Assembly: GCA_036250195.1 (NCBI GenBank)
Contig: JAVHZZ010000011.1
Location: 50,785,311-50,849,310, forward strand
Direction of reading: 5' to 3'
DNA length: 64,000 nt
Origin: Mixophyes australis
Lineage: Eukaryota; Chordata; Amphibia; Anura; Limnodynastidae
Shown here: positions 12,135 to 23,956 of the stretch, piece after piece
Position numbering within the stretch: position 1 is the stretch's first letter
How the letters are laid out: the number at the start of each line of letters is the position of its first letter
Position numbers and translations under genes: made by a program
The notes under the pieces: generated by a model
The model's input: only the letters and a program-made list of their open reading frames with translations
What the model was told of the DNA's origin: nothing
The model's database searches: none

Positions 12135-12800
12135 GCAAAAATGCCCCCTCTGCATCCAGACACTATGCCCCTTCTGCATCCAGACACACTGCCCCCTCTG
12201 CATCCAGACACACTGCCCCCTCTGTCACGCTGTCCCCCCTCCTCTGCTCTCTGTCACGCTGTCCCCCTCCTCTGCCCCTCTCACGCTGTGTCCCCCTCCA
12301 CTGCCCCTTTCACGCTGTGTCCCCCTCCACTGCCCCTCTCACGCTGTGTCCCCCTCCACTGCCCCTCTCACGCTGTGTCCCCCTCCTCTGCCCCTGTCAT
12401 GCTGTGTCAACCTCCACTGCCCCTCGCACGATGTCCCCCCCTCCTCTGCCCCTCTATCACACTCCTTTGTCCCTCTGTGTGCCCCGCTGTCACACTCCTC
12501 TGCCCCTCTGTCTGCCCCTCTGTCACACTCCTCTGCCCCTCTGTCTGCCCCTCTGTCACACTCCTCTGCCCCTCTGTCTGCCCCTCTGTCACACTCCTCT
12601 GCCCCTCTGTCACACTCCTCTGCCTCTCTGTCTGCCCCGCTGTCACACTCCTTTGCCCCTATCTCTGCCCCGCTGTCCACTCCTCTGCCCCTCTGTCTGC
12701 CCCACTGTCTGCCCCGCTGTCTGCCCGCTGTCTGCCCCACTGTCTGCCCGCTGTCTGCCCCACTGTCTGCCCCACTGTCTGCCCCACTGTCTGCCAGCTG
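12135..12800 (+). repeat. C/T-rich minisatellite inside hAT-like element A
   Basis: It starts with three to four copies of a 24-bp unit (CTGCATCCAGACACACTGCC plus four bases), passes through CCCCTCTCACGCTGTGTCCC-type units and ends in CTCTGTCTGCCCC and CACTGTCTGCCC units. The motif therefore changes along the array. It is not coding. Confidence 0.85.
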
Positions 12801-12848
12801 TCACACTGCCACTCACTCCTCTGCCGCGAGCCAGCCATAGGAAAAAAG

Positions 12849-12967
12849 AAATCCGTCGGGCGCCGGGACCCAGCAGCCTCCTCTCTCCCGCAGCTGTCAC
12901 TGAATATCGACGTCAGTAACAAGCTGCGGGAGAGAGGAGGCTGCTGGGTCCCGGCGCCCGACGGATT
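12849..12967. repeat. Long stem-loop within hAT-like element A
   Basis: Arms of about 46 bases (12849-12894 and 12922-12967) are nearly perfect reverse complements with a 27-base loop containing GACGTC. The stem is GC-rich. The corresponding hairpin in element C is at 58292-58450. Confidence 0.85.
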
Positions 12968-13855
12968 GGTAAGTTTATGTGCTGTTTCTTTTTTCCTATG
13001 GCTGGCTCGTGGCACCCCAGTGACAGCGCCGCGGCACCCCTGGGAGCCGCGGCGCACACATTGGGAACTGCCGAATTATACTATAGGAGGTACTAAACCC
13101 TGCATAAGCTGTCTAGAATGTTTCACATGGCCACTCCGAGTTGCTGGCAGGAATGTGGTTAGAGGGGTACGATGCTACATATATGGTATACCTGCCTTCT
13201 TATAGTTTACCTTCTGGAACATGGTCCTTGCGTTTATAAACTCTGAGTCAGAACAACAGGTGAGTAAGGACCTCTAGTTGTTCCTTCTCTCTCGCCATAT
13301 ACCTGATGAGAGTGCCCATTCTAACAAGCTTATCTCTTATATACTAGCAGCTGCTAAATCTCTAATAGCAAAGCATTGGCAAGGCCACTCACAAACATGG
13401 AGAGTATTACGTACTTACTCCATGATAAATAAAATAAATTCGACAATATGTGGGCGCCATGGTACTTACTAGAAAGCGTAGTTGCCTATCCACTTTGGCT
13501 CTCCCCCCGCTATTGGAACATAGTTCTTTGGCCGCAACTGGATCCCAATCTTGTTGATGTCTGATTTTTAACTACATGGTTTAATTGTTTCTGGCTATGC
13601 CCCATGTACTTTCCTTTGCAATGTTTCTGGTGGTATTTGTGCCTTTCTTATTTACTTCCCACCCACCTTCTTCTCCTCTCCTTCTTTCCCCCCCCTCTAT
13701 CCTCCCCCTTCCCTTTCCTTTCCCCTATTGATAAAACATATAAAACTAAAAGGAGACATCTTGTATATTAACATTATTTTGTTTAATATGATCTTTGTAT
13801 ACTTTCTGCTGTTTCCTCTTTAAATAAAGTTTTTTTAAAAAAATGTTGACAAACT

Positions 13856-14467
13856 TTACAATACTATTGTTTCTTAATATTTATTTTACAACAGTGAATA
13901 ATATTTTTGTTTAACAACATTAGATGCTTTAATTTGCACAACTCAGTTTGCAATTGTTTATATTTTAATATTTTACAATTATTAAGTGTTTTATATGCAT
14001 GCCTTTGGGTAAAATATTGCATGCAATTAAACTAAAGTTTAATTAAAAGTCAAAATTGCAGTTGTATGTAGAACTCTAGCGGCTTATAGTATACTTAATC
14101 AGCAGGTTGAACTGCCATAAAAAAATTGTCTGCAACGTCAAGTCGGGCAGGTTGCAGCCAGTGGGAAAATAATTTAAAAGAAATAGTTTTTTTTCCTGTA
14201 AAAGAGGGCAGGGCAGGAATGTTCTCAAAGCTTCCTGGGTGTGGATCAGATTGTGTAACCTTAGCTGTCTCATCTCACCTGCATATCTTCTTCATCGACA
14301 AGAATCAGGTTTCATCTTTAGAATAGGTGTGAGTCACGGGTAGTTAGTTATTTATCAGAGTACTTTCATTGTTCACTCTCTCTGATCCTAAAGCATCTCA
14401 ACAGATTTGCCAGCATATAGAATCTATAGCATTAAGAAGTATTTTATAAAATCCAGTAAGGAAGACC
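13856..14467 (+). promoter_or_regulatory. TRIM29: Presumed promoter and 5' UTR of TRIM29
   Basis: The region between the LINE and the first coding exon must hold at least part of the 5' UTR, and the promoter if there is no upstream non-coding exon. An exact AP-1 consensus TGAGTCA is at 14330-14336 and an E-box CACCTG near 14277. I see no convincing TATA box at a plausible distance, and the start of transcription cannot be read from the sequence. The start codon has a strong context (ACCATGG). Confidence 0.35.
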
Positions 14468-15070
14468 ATGGAAGATCAGGATATAAAAACAGCCAATGGC
14501 TCCTTTTCCGAAGATGGTAATGACAGTTTGCACCAGGATTTTGCAAACTCAAGTATCGATGAGAATCAAGAGGTACTAAGTAGTCCTGCTTCAGACAATG
14601 GCGGTGTGAAGACAACAGTACTTAAAACCAGTCCTGGAACAGGGGGTGTCAAAATTAGCAGGGTGAGCCTTTATACTGCATCTGATGTAAAGGCAGCTGG
14701 AAGTCCTAGTATTGAAAATTCAGAAGCTCGGAGATCTATTCGTGTAAGCACAGGATCTAACATAGATTCTGATGAAGTCCTCTGCGATTCATGCATTGAT
14801 GATAAGAAGAAAGCTGTTAAGTCCTGCCTGGTCTGCCAGACTTCATTTTGTGAGCCTCACCTGAAGCCCCATCTGGAGGGGGCTGCCTTTCGAGACCACA
14901 AGCTGCTGGATCCTATCAGAGACTTTGAAGCCAGAAAATGCCAACTGCACAGCAAAACAATGGAGCTGTTTTGTCAAACAGACCAAACATGCATCTGCTA
15001 TCTGTGCATGTTCCAGGAACATAAGAATCACAATACAGTGACAGTTGAGGCTGAAAAATATGTGAAAGAG
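14468..15070 (+). CDS. TRIM29: TRIM29 coding exon 1 (linker and two B-boxes)
   Basis: TRIM29 is a TRIM-family protein without a RING domain. In mammals it is cytoplasmic, is expressed in epithelia, and has been linked to keratin binding, p53/DNA-damage control and restraint of innate immune signalling. This exon encodes residues 1-201. Residues 1-104 are a Ser/Thr-rich disordered region. B-box 1 starts at C106 (CDSCIDDKKKAVKSCLVC) with HLKPHL at 131-136, and B-box 2 starts at C158 with CQTDQTCICYLC and EHKNH at 184-188, keeping the zinc ligands. The B-box part strongly resembles vertebrate TRIM29, while the N-terminus is divergent. The ATG is in a strong Kozak context. The exon ends in GAG followed by GTAAGT in phase 0. 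The fourfold match of exon layout makes a paralogue unlikely. Confidence 0.93.
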
Positions 15071-15454
15071 GTAAGTGTCGCTATCAGCAAATAATATTAA
15101 TTTATTGTAGGTTAAGAAGAACTAAAGAAGTATTGTCATTGTCAAATATAATACTCATGGAAAAAAACCTATATTAACATAATTTATCAAAGTGCCTGTA
15201 AGAGTTATGTATAGTCATAGTTAAATCATTACATTAAGAACGTTAATCTCTCCTTAGATAATGCCTATGAACTCTACTTGTATTGTTCAAGTAAACCAAG
15301 TAAAGCAAAATGCTAAAACAACTCTCAATGCAAATGCTGCTTTTGTTATATAAACTAGAGCCACCAGGGAAGGGCAATTACAAACAGATCGATCTATTTT
15401 ACAAGTTAGATAACACAATATTGTAAGATCTTTTTCAGAATGTATCTGCTTTTA

Positions 15455-15593
15455 GGGGTATATTTACTAAACTGCAGACTTAGAAAAGTGGAGATGTTGT
15501 CTATAACAACCAGATTCTAGTTATCATTTATTCAGCATATTCTATAGGTAACATCTCCACTGTTTCAAACCTGCAGTTTAGTAAAAATACCCC
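15455..15593. mobile_element. Palindromic MITE (GGGGTA…TACCCC family), copy 1
   Basis: Nearly its whole 139 bp folds back on itself. The left end GGGGTATATTTACTAAACTG pairs with the right end, and the internal motif GTGGAGATGTTG pairs with CAACATCTCCAC-like sequence. TTTA flanks both sides, which would fit a short T/A-rich target duplication. A sister copy is at 55957-56133. No coding capacity. Confidence 0.8.
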
Positions 15594-18294
15594 TTTAGTA
15601 TATTTTTTCATCTTGGCAATATCTGGAACACTGCAAGTGTAAGTGTAGAGTAGCATTGCTAAAGACTGGCAGCGTACACACAGAAATCCGATATTTTTTA
15701 ATTGTCATTGTGTAAAAAAATATCCTCAATATGGTCTGTAAGGTACCTGCACTAGTTTAATTGTTATGAACTATCCGGATAAAAAAATATATGGCATTAT
15801 CTCGTTTCACATGGTCTTATTATTGCCATCATCATAACTCTTATTTTAGATTATCCAAAAGAAAATCCCCCTATTCCCTAATTTTAAGGACATTATTTGA
15901 TATGTCAATGTTAATCTTCATGTGAGGTGAACAATCTTTGACATTATATACAATTGAGCAATATGATACATTCTTCATAAATTTTCCAATAGTTGTAAAT
16001 ATCAGTATGTGAAAATGGGATAAACTGTACATGAAAAAAAATATTAATAATCTATATTTTATGTTAATTGAATATCGTGTAGAAATGGGATATTGAGTCA
16101 TTCAATAATTAACACATATAATATATAATCAGTTTCCATAAACTTATAGAATGACATATTATATATTGTGCACTTTTTGGGTTTTCCAATATTGAAATAG
16201 AAAGCATTGACGATTTCTAAACACCTCTGTAAATTAACAGAATTGGATTTTACTTATTTAGGGTTTGGAAGTCATTTTGAAGTTCTATTGGAGAATGCAG
16301 AGTTTGGAAGTAGTTAACTGTAGGAAGACTTAAATTCTGCTGTTACCTGTCTGAACATAACTCAAACTGAGGGCGTCTCCTTTATTATGACATTTCATGA
16401 ATGCCTCTGTATAATAACTAAAATCTGTGGCTGTTGTGCAGCCCCACCTTGGGTGTGTCTGAGCATTATGCAGACAAGGCACTTGCCTGCAGCCTAATTC
16501 TGTGAGTTACGCAGACTGACATCACTTCAACCCCACCTGAGGAATTAGTAATGAGAACTTGCATCCGTGGCCTGTAAGATAGTTTCTTAGTGCTTTTTAA
16601 TAATGGTCTTCAGGCTTTAAAACCTGATGAATCCTGATCATTTTGCTGAGGCCTGATCTTTGTCTACCCTTTGTATACGCTAAAAACATCCCTATAGATA
16701 AAGGAAGAAAAAGGGTGCCTTTTAAATATAGTGCTATTTTGTACTGGTTGTTCCTGTATTCAAGTATACCTACATAATATGCTATTTACATGCTGCACAT
16801 TTTAATTATTAAACTAAACTACATTTTAACAATGGTGGCTCCCTAACTAGATAACTAACAACATTACTCAAATCAAACTGCTTGTAACCAGAATTATTTT
16901 TCATGTCCTATTTACTTTATAGAAAATAAATGCCAAAATATTGTCTGTGCAGAGAACATAGCTTTGTAGAATATTTTCATTTTTAAAGCCACAGTTGCCT
17001 ATTTGCTTGCAAATTTACATAACATTAATAGCAGCAATGACATCGAAGTGGCCATTATTGTGATACCCACCACTCCCTTAAGATCATGCATTAAACACAT
17101 TTATGTGGTCCCATACTATATAAAATCAAACCAAACCCCAGATCAAAAACAATTATACATCACAGACCAACTTTTATTGCATGTAAGATACTGTCAGATT
17201 CAGATACATTGCATTTCATTGTGTCATTTATAGCCAATATACATACAGGACATGTTTATGTGCTTCGAAAACTCTACCATTAACATTATATGTTACTATA
17301 GTAAAACAGGTTCTGCTACATTCATGTAATTACATTTTACTGCACATAAAGGTGACTTTATCCTAGTTCCAAATTTCAAAATTAATTGGTGAGGTAGATA
17401 TATATGTAAGTAAAAGTAACTCTACTCTCATTGAATTCTTGTATTTAAAAGACTAGACTTCAGGTGTCTGCCAGTGTGATTTTCAACATCCATTTTTGCA
17501 AGATGGTGCACAAAATAACTTAGCAAGAAGTTTAAATTTACCAGTGGGATGCCCCCTGCTTTCACATAAGCACATTACAGGTGCCACAAACACATGACAG
17601 AAAGTCACTATATGAAAAGTGTGTGGGTCCCAGTGATGATATTTATATTATTTTTATACTTACTATTTTGCACAACAACCAAGCATCTCACTAATATGAG
17701 GGCTTATTACACTAGTAGGTATCATTATAGTGCAAAATCCAATGTTTAAAGAATGGAAGTTTATTTTTATTACATTTAATTCACTGCATGCCATAATTTC
17801 TGAAAAAATTAAATATGGGCAGATAAAATGCATATACACGTCATACCAACAAAAGTAATTTATATATGTAAATAATATTACATGCAGATCCATCTCATAC
17901 TCAAATTATATCTTTAAATAATTTACACAAGCACTTCCAGCTCATACAATTTTTAAAATCAATATTATAAAAGTTTTAATCAATATGCAAAGAAAACCAT
18001 TGGTATTAATGTTTTATCAAATTCAAGTTTATTGACACATATCTTAATTTGTTTTCACCCAGCCAGCAGTACTCATCATGTTAATTATCTCTCTTTTTAG
18101 ATACTTATTCTCAATAAAGTCAATAAAAGCACATTTTAACTCATATTACTGTAAATTAGACACACCACCTAATACTTTAGGTCACACAACTAGGCATTAT
18201 TGATCATATGCTGTCCACGTAATGTAATGAAGGAAAATGTCAAACGTCCCTAAGCTACATGATGGCTACTAGAATCCTCACGCTTCACCTGCAC

Positions 18295-19190
18295 GACACA
18301 CAGAACCTGCTAAGGTATCCCTCACAGTACATCTCACTCATGGAGGGACACACAGTCACTGCTAAGGGATCCCTCTCAGTACATCTCACTCATGGAGGGA
18401 CACACAGTAACTGCTAAGGGATCCCTCACAGTACATCTCACTCATGGAGGGACACACAGAACCTGCTAAGGGATTCCTCTCAGTACATCTCACTCATGGA
18501 GGGACACACAGAACCTGCTAAGGGATTCCTCTCAATACATCTCACTCATGGAGGGACACACAGAACCTGCTAAGGGATTCCTCTCAGTACATCTCACTCA
18601 TTGAGGGACACAGTCCCTGCTAAGGGATCCCTCTCAGTACATCTCACTCATGGAGGAACACACAGTCCCTGCTAAGGGATCCCTCTCAGTACATCTCACT
18701 CATGGAGGAACACACAGTCCCTGCTAAGCGATCCCTCTCAGTACATCTCACTCATGGAGTAACACACAGTCCCTGCTAAGGGATCCCTCTCAGTACATCT
18801 CACTCATGGAGGGACACAGTCCCTGCTAAGGGATCCCTCACAGTACTTCTCACTCATGGAGGGACATACAGTCCCTGCTAAGGGATTCCTCTCAGTACAT
18901 CTCACTCATTGAGGGACACACAGTCCCTGCTAAGGGATCCCTCTCAGTACGTCTCACTCATGGAGTAAAACACAGTCCCTGCTAAAGGAACCCTCTCAGT
19001 ACATCTCACTCATGGAGGGACACAGTCCCTGCTAAGGGATCCCTCACAGTACTTCTCACTCATAGTGGGACACACATTCCCTGCTAAGGGATCCCTCTCA
19101 GTACATCTTACTCATGGAGGGACACAGTCCCTGATAAGGGATCTCTCACAGTACAACTCACTCATAGTGGGACACACAGTCCCACTTTCA
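18295..19190. repeat. 52-bp tandem satellite, about 17 copies
   Basis: A unit of about 52 bp is repeated head to tail with point changes and a 2-bp length variant. Constant parts are CTGCTAAGGGATCCCTCTCA and GTACATCTCACTCATGGAGG, followed by GACACACAGTCC. Many units contain GGATCC. The last unit decays near 19185. It lies in TRIM29 intron 1 and has no coding meaning. Confidence 0.92.
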
Positions 19191-20440
19191 CCTCATCTTT
19201 TTGGGTGATCTCTGTGTTTATTACTATTATATCTATAGACCTTCCCTTGTTTTTCATCAACTAAATTGGGTGGCATTGGACTAATGTGAGGCTTTTAGGA
19301 GACTGAGGTCACTGACACTGGACACATATATGGAGTTATTTTTCTGTTATATAAGTAAAGAATGCAAATTATACCAGAAGAAATAAATGCCATCTTAAAA
19401 AGAAGATGGCTAAAACATGTTAATTGAAATATATTAGTAGATCAGATTCATATTTTAGATATTAAATCATGCCATACCAAATTGAAATATATATAATTAC
19501 TTGAAATAAGATCTGCTTAACAGAATAAACTTATGAGCTATGCTCACTCTTCCCTATATCACGCCAAGTGACACATTTTTTTCATAGACAAAATTAAATT
19601 TCTTACTATATTATAAAATATAACATATATAATTTATGCTGTATAACACAATGCTAAATATCTTTCCTTGGGTTACAAACTCACTGCTTCTTTATTTTAT
19701 GTATTTTTGGCACGAAGTCAGTGACATGAAATGCTATCATTGTACATTTCTAGAAATGAATCGATCTCTTCTTAATTTATTCAGTTTTACACTCAACATA
19801 GCAAAGTAAATCTAATTCCTGACTCTTGTTTCTATACTGATTGTTGTAAATCACTCACTTACTCTGCTCTCTGTCCTACTTAATATCTCACCAGTTGGAT
19901 CAAATTAGTGGCAATATAAGTTTCTCAGTGAAATTCCTTTCAGTAGTGGCATTAAGCCAGTAATGAGTAACAGGATGTAACTTATCCACTGGATGTGCTC
20001 ATAACAGGAGAAATACTTATCCTTGGCAGGCCCTTCAGAGCAATTCAGAATGCAAATCAGGATGCTGAAGTCTAATTATGATAATAATTAAGGGTGGTGT
20101 AATACTTTTGGATGGAATTGAAAGCAGGAAATTCATACCATTTACATAATGGTCAGAAATATTTCATAAATATCTGGAGCAAGTAAAATTGGTTGAACAG
20201 AATAACAGAAATTGGCAACATGAATATAATTTTTCTATCAAATGTTTAAGGGGCTATTAATACAAAATTGAATAATTCATATTTAAGACATGACAAAATA
20301 AAGTAGATAGTGTAGCTCTAAAACGAGTTACTTAAGTTGCTTTTATATAAATCCATTTACCTGTGTATGAATCTACCAATCCACAAAGCGCAAGTCTGAA
20401 AGCCTGTAACTCACAATCTGCTGGTTTAGATACAGAAGCA

Positions 20441-20758
20441 TCTCTATCCCATAGTTGCTTTCCGGGAGAGGGGGCGAGACTGGAGGGTGAGAGGGGGCGG
20501 GACGAGGCCAATCGCGGCACTTTGGCCCCGCCCCCCGCGAAACCGTAATTTGCGTCGCGGGGGGCGGGGCCAAAATGACGCGATTGGCCTCGTCCCGCCC
20601 CCTCCCACCCTCCAAAATGGCACGATTCACCGAGAATCGCGTCAAATGACGCGATTCTCTGTGAAATTCGGGATGCGGGAAAAATGCCATCTCCCCCGGG
20701 AGACTGACTCGTATTTCGGGAGTCTCCCGGACTTTCCGGGAGAGTTGGAAAGTATGCT
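20441..20758. mobile_element. GC-rich palindromic MITE-like element
   Basis: A GC-rich island in AT-rich intron DNA. Arms 20493-20540 and 20555-20602 are almost exact reverse complements (GGGGGCGGGACGAGGCCAAT against ATTGGCCTCGTCCCGCCCCC). A second hairpin, GAATCGCGTCA and TGACGCGATTC, follows at about 20633-20664. The right end reads CGGGAGTCTCCCGGACTTTC and CGGGAGAGTTGG. A degraded relative with the same right end is at 43800-44045. No protein is encoded. Confidence 0.7.
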
Positions 20759-21228
20759 CTATCCTAACATGCTAATCCTTTTGCAAATAGCTGAACATGA
20801 CTGACATATTTAATTGTAGCATAAACTTAATTTATCTAAGGTATATTATTATGACAAATAGTGCCTTTATTTGCTTCTTAAATCATTTTGATTTTGAGCA
20901 AGAAATTCACAATAATGTGACTGGTTATGTGCACAATGCAAATTTTAGATTTACTTTTGGGGGACAGGGAATTGTAATGAGGGTGGTGGCTGCATATATT
21001 TTGTAATTGGTACTTAGCTATTATTTTCACTGTAATGCCTTTTGCAAAGTCACTACATATTTTTTTTTAATAGAGAAAGCCTATTAATAAGTATAGTTAG
21101 ATCTATATGATGAAAAAGTAAAAATATATCATTGTAATATTTGAATTTAAGTGCCCTTACTGCATGAGCTATAGCTTAATTATAGCATTATATTAAAAGG
21201 CAAGGAAAGAAAAAAGCACCTCCTAGTG

Positions 21229-21375
21229 CAGTGTTGGCTAACCTGTGACACTCCAGGTGTTGTGAAACTACATGTCCCAGCATGCTTTGCCAATATATAG
21301 CAGCTTATTGCTGGAAGGGTATGCTGGGACTTTTAGTTTTACAACACCTGGAGTGTCACAGGTTAGCCAACACTA
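21229..21375. mobile_element. 147-bp hAT-type MITE
   Basis: An exact 8-bp target-site duplication TCCTAGTG (21221-21228 and 21376-21383) encloses inverted ends CAGTGTTGGCTAACCTGTGA and, from the right, TAGTGTTGGCTAACCTGTGA. The arms are about 60 bp long and nearly complementary throughout. It is non-coding and needs a transposase in trans. Confidence 0.9.
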
Positions 21376-22475
21376 TCCTAGTGTAATATTTCCGAATTTA
21401 ATTGTCTAATTCAACTCTATATCTGCGTACTTTAAAACATAATACATCTAGGTCATCTGTATCATAATGGTCCACTGTTATTCATGGCTCTACTCCATTG
21501 ATCAGACGATGAACATATAGGACCGGCATAGAAAAGAAGGCAACAATAGTGTAATATTGCTTGTTCAACAACACCCTAGTGTTTTTAAACACACACATAG
21601 AGTGGGCTAATACCATCAATTCTTCTTTTATACCACATTTCCGAAAGTGATTATTTGTAGAAATCTTTTCACACTTCTAAAAAGCTCCATATTCACACGT
21701 GATGAACATATATAGAAGGCCTCTGTACCAAGTGTCAGAAAAAACGGTGCATATTTCCTCACAATCAGGATCTCTCTGCACTATAGACCTCTCCTTCAGT
21801 ACACAGTGGAGTACCCTTAAAAAAATAATTTGTTCCAGCAAAATCTAAAAATTTTGCATGTACATCAATATATTTGCAATATAGGAGAAAAGTGAAGATC
21901 AGTCACAGACTCCTTGGAGACCAGGCTATTTTATCAGAAGGGTTTTGCCACAATGTAATGTGAAGATTAGAGTTGAGTCATCAAACCCTCTCACCTCTGC
22001 TAACATTGAGTGGATAGGGCCGTGACGGTACAGTACCTTGCCCCGATATATCCGTGAACACCAAGTGGGCAGTAGTGTAACAAAGCAAATGGCATCATCA
22101 TATGTTTTACACCTCCCATTTTATGATCCATATTGCGTCATCAAGCCCCCTGCCCCCACTTTTTATACCTCACATCACCTGGAGGCCTTTAATGTGTACA
22201 ACCATATTGTGAACTAGTAAAACATGTTCTTATTCTTCTTAAAGCATATGTTTTATGCAGCTCTGAAAGATCTATCACATATAGTACAACTTGTGTAAAA
22301 GCCTAGTTGTAATGTGGAGTTTTAACTCACTATACATTACTGACAGAAATCAGCTATAAAACTGTGTCCTTCCCTTTCTGTGTCATAAGGCCTTAGGTAT
22401 TACTTCAATTAGCTGTCAGAGTGGGCTAAATTAGCTATGATTAATCAGTGCATATACTGAAAGCTTGAAGATTGT

Positions 22476-22483
22476 TGACGTCA
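22476..22483. promoter_or_regulatory. CRE-like palindrome TGACGTCA in intron 1
   Basis: An exact 8-bp cAMP-response-element consensus lies in a non-repeat stretch of intron 1. A single 8-mer is weak evidence for function. Confidence 0.25.
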
Positions 22484-23129
22484 CAGGATGTTCCTCAGGA
22501 ACACAATGAGCATGTTCCTGCTAGTACATGAGCTGTTGGCACTCTCATTAATACTCATGAATATTTATAGCTGACCAGAAAATCGCTTTATGCTGGCTTG
22601 TAAAAGGCAGACTATAGAAGAATCTATACCTCTGTAACATACAGCAAATATAAGTTTAGTTATGTGTTGTCTATTTAAATATCTGTTTATTGTGATGTTG
22701 TGTTTAGGTGACAGGCATGTTTTATAATGTTTTTATACAAATACTTTAAAAGCAAAATGAAGGCTGTGTTTATACCACGTCGAAAATATTTTCAAAACAC
22801 CACAAACATGATATTTTTATAGTATAGCAAAATGTATTTATTTTCCTCATGAATTATGATATTGAAAGTTAAACCACAGACACATATTAAATATTGTGCA
22901 GTTTAGAGTGGGAGCTAAAATAACTGAAAGTACTAAACTCATTTCTTAGCATCCCCCTCGTTCCAATGAGAGGAGCTGGGCGAATCATGGTGATCCATGT
23001 GTAACTCAGGCTAGCGACAGTAATGCACTTAATTCTGCATCCAAGAAATGAGATCTCATCTTGCCAGATGAGATATGCTATTTAGCTTAATGTGTGCACA
23101 TCTGTGAGGTGGCAGTAATCAGACACTTA

Positions 23130-23361
23130 AGGGGGTATTCAATTGACGGCGGGATCGCCGAAAATCCCGCCCTCGAAAGATATTACCGTTAATACGGTAA
23201 TATCTTGCTGGATTTCAGCTCGTGACTCCCTGAGCTGCGAGCTGAAATCCAGTGAGTAAATTACCGTATTAACGGTATTTACGCGCAGGATTACCGTATT
23301 AACGGTAATATTTTTCGAGCGCAGGATTTTCGGCGATCCCGCCGTCAATTGAATACCCCCC
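23130..23361. mobile_element. Harbinger-like palindromic MITE, copy 1 (232 bp)
   Basis: TTA flanks both sides (23127-23129 and 23362-23364), the target-site form typical of PIF/Harbinger. The ends GGGGGTATTCAATTGACGGC and its complement are long, and the interior carries repeated inverted motifs such as TTACCGTATTAACGGTAAT and the pair GATTTCAGCTCG/CGAGCTGAAATC. Nearly the whole unit can fold into one hairpin. Confidence 0.85.
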
Positions 23362-23620
23362 TTAGGATTACATTAATCAGGACACCTTTTGCACTTTCAA
23401 TACACATTTTATTTTGGACAGGAAATTTATAATCAAAAATTTACTAACATATTTAAAACATAAAAAAGTACAAATGTGCCACATAATATAAAGACTGCCC
23501 AAATTCCCCTTTACTCTCATGACAAAGGTAAGCTATAAACAAGGATGCAAGGAGCCCTATTTTAAGACAAATCTTCTGTGACTATAAAGATCTATGACTT
23601 GGAGCTCCATGTCATTCTTA

Positions 23621-23852
23621 GGGGGGTATTCAATTGTCAGCATTAACGCTGAAAAACGAGCGCTCAAAAAATATTACCGTTTATACGGTAATATTGCACG
23701 CGAAAAGCGTTAATACGGTAGTTTACTCGCGAAATTTCAGCTCGCCGCTCAAGGGGCAGCGAGCTGAAATTCCGCGAGTAAATACCGTATTAACGGTAAG
23801 ATTTTTTGAGCGCTCGTTTATCAGCGTTACCGCTAACAATTGAATACGCCCC
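23621..23852. mobile_element. Harbinger-like palindromic MITE, copy 2 (232 bp)
   Basis: Same length and design as the copy 260 bp upstream: TTA at 23618-23620 and 23853-23855, ends GGGGGGTATTCAATTG and CAATTGAATACGCCCC, and an internal ATTTCAGCTCG/CGAGCTGAAAT core. Its terminal segments differ in sequence, so the two are separate insertions of one family rather than a simple duplication. Confidence 0.85.
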
Positions 23853-23956
23853 TTAATCTTCAGTAAATTGTTACACAGTGTCAAATATGAATACTGAAAA
23901 GTTATAATCACTACTCAACAATGCTAATAATATTATCTACAGTAGATTAACACTTA

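Larger units (their letters stand above)
11971..13073 (+). mobile_element. Non-autonomous hAT-like element A with internal minisatellite
   Basis: The element is flanked by an exact 8-bp target-site duplication AATTATAC (11963-11970 and 13074-13081), the length used by hAT transposases. The ends are CAGTGGTTCCCAAAC on the left and, read inward from the right, CGGCAGTTCCCAATG. Inside are a unique left part (about 155 bp), a C/T-rich minisatellite (about 12135-12800), a strong stem-loop (12849-12967) and a right terminal part with GCCGCGGCACCCCTGGGAGCC. No transposase is encoded. The long reading frames across the minisatellite are open in three frames at once and are by-products of the repeat. 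The same termini occur at 26313-27269 and, inverted, at 58217-59838. Confidence 0.82.
8105..13841 (+). mobile_element. Tx1/L1-type LINE with both ends, decayed and internally deleted
   Basis: A 14-bp target-site duplication (8091-8104 and 13842-13855) frames the element. After a 5' UTR, an ORF1 remnant lies at about 8880-9540: a coiled-coil-like part with TELQDLGNRMEHLDTKM, then NNNLRIRAI and YYLRRLFACLAP, typical of L1-type ORF1. ORF2 begins at 10407 with MALRIFSLNVKGLNSPQK, the start of the AP endonuclease. It jumps by deletion to the reverse transcriptase at about 10830-11215 (YHPISLINVDVKLYAKILA, LSLDTEKAFDRISWDF) and then to FADDLLLSMTN at about 11252. A 1.1-kb hAT-like element interrupts the rest, and the remainder continues at 13082. 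The 3' UTR has a pyrimidine-rich tract (13657-13735) and AATAAAG before the A tail. Stops, frameshifts and deletions make it inactive. Confidence 0.88.

Noticed and set aside
12050..13205. Three overlapping long + strand reading frames (235-358 codons) rich in Pro, Cys, Leu, Ser
   Set aside because: They lie on the minisatellite and hairpin of hAT-like element A. All frames are open because the unit has no stop in any frame; no domain, start context or splice logic supports a protein.
18295..19190. CRISPR-like array
   Set aside because: The repeats are contiguous 52-bp satellite units without unique spacers, in a vertebrate intron.
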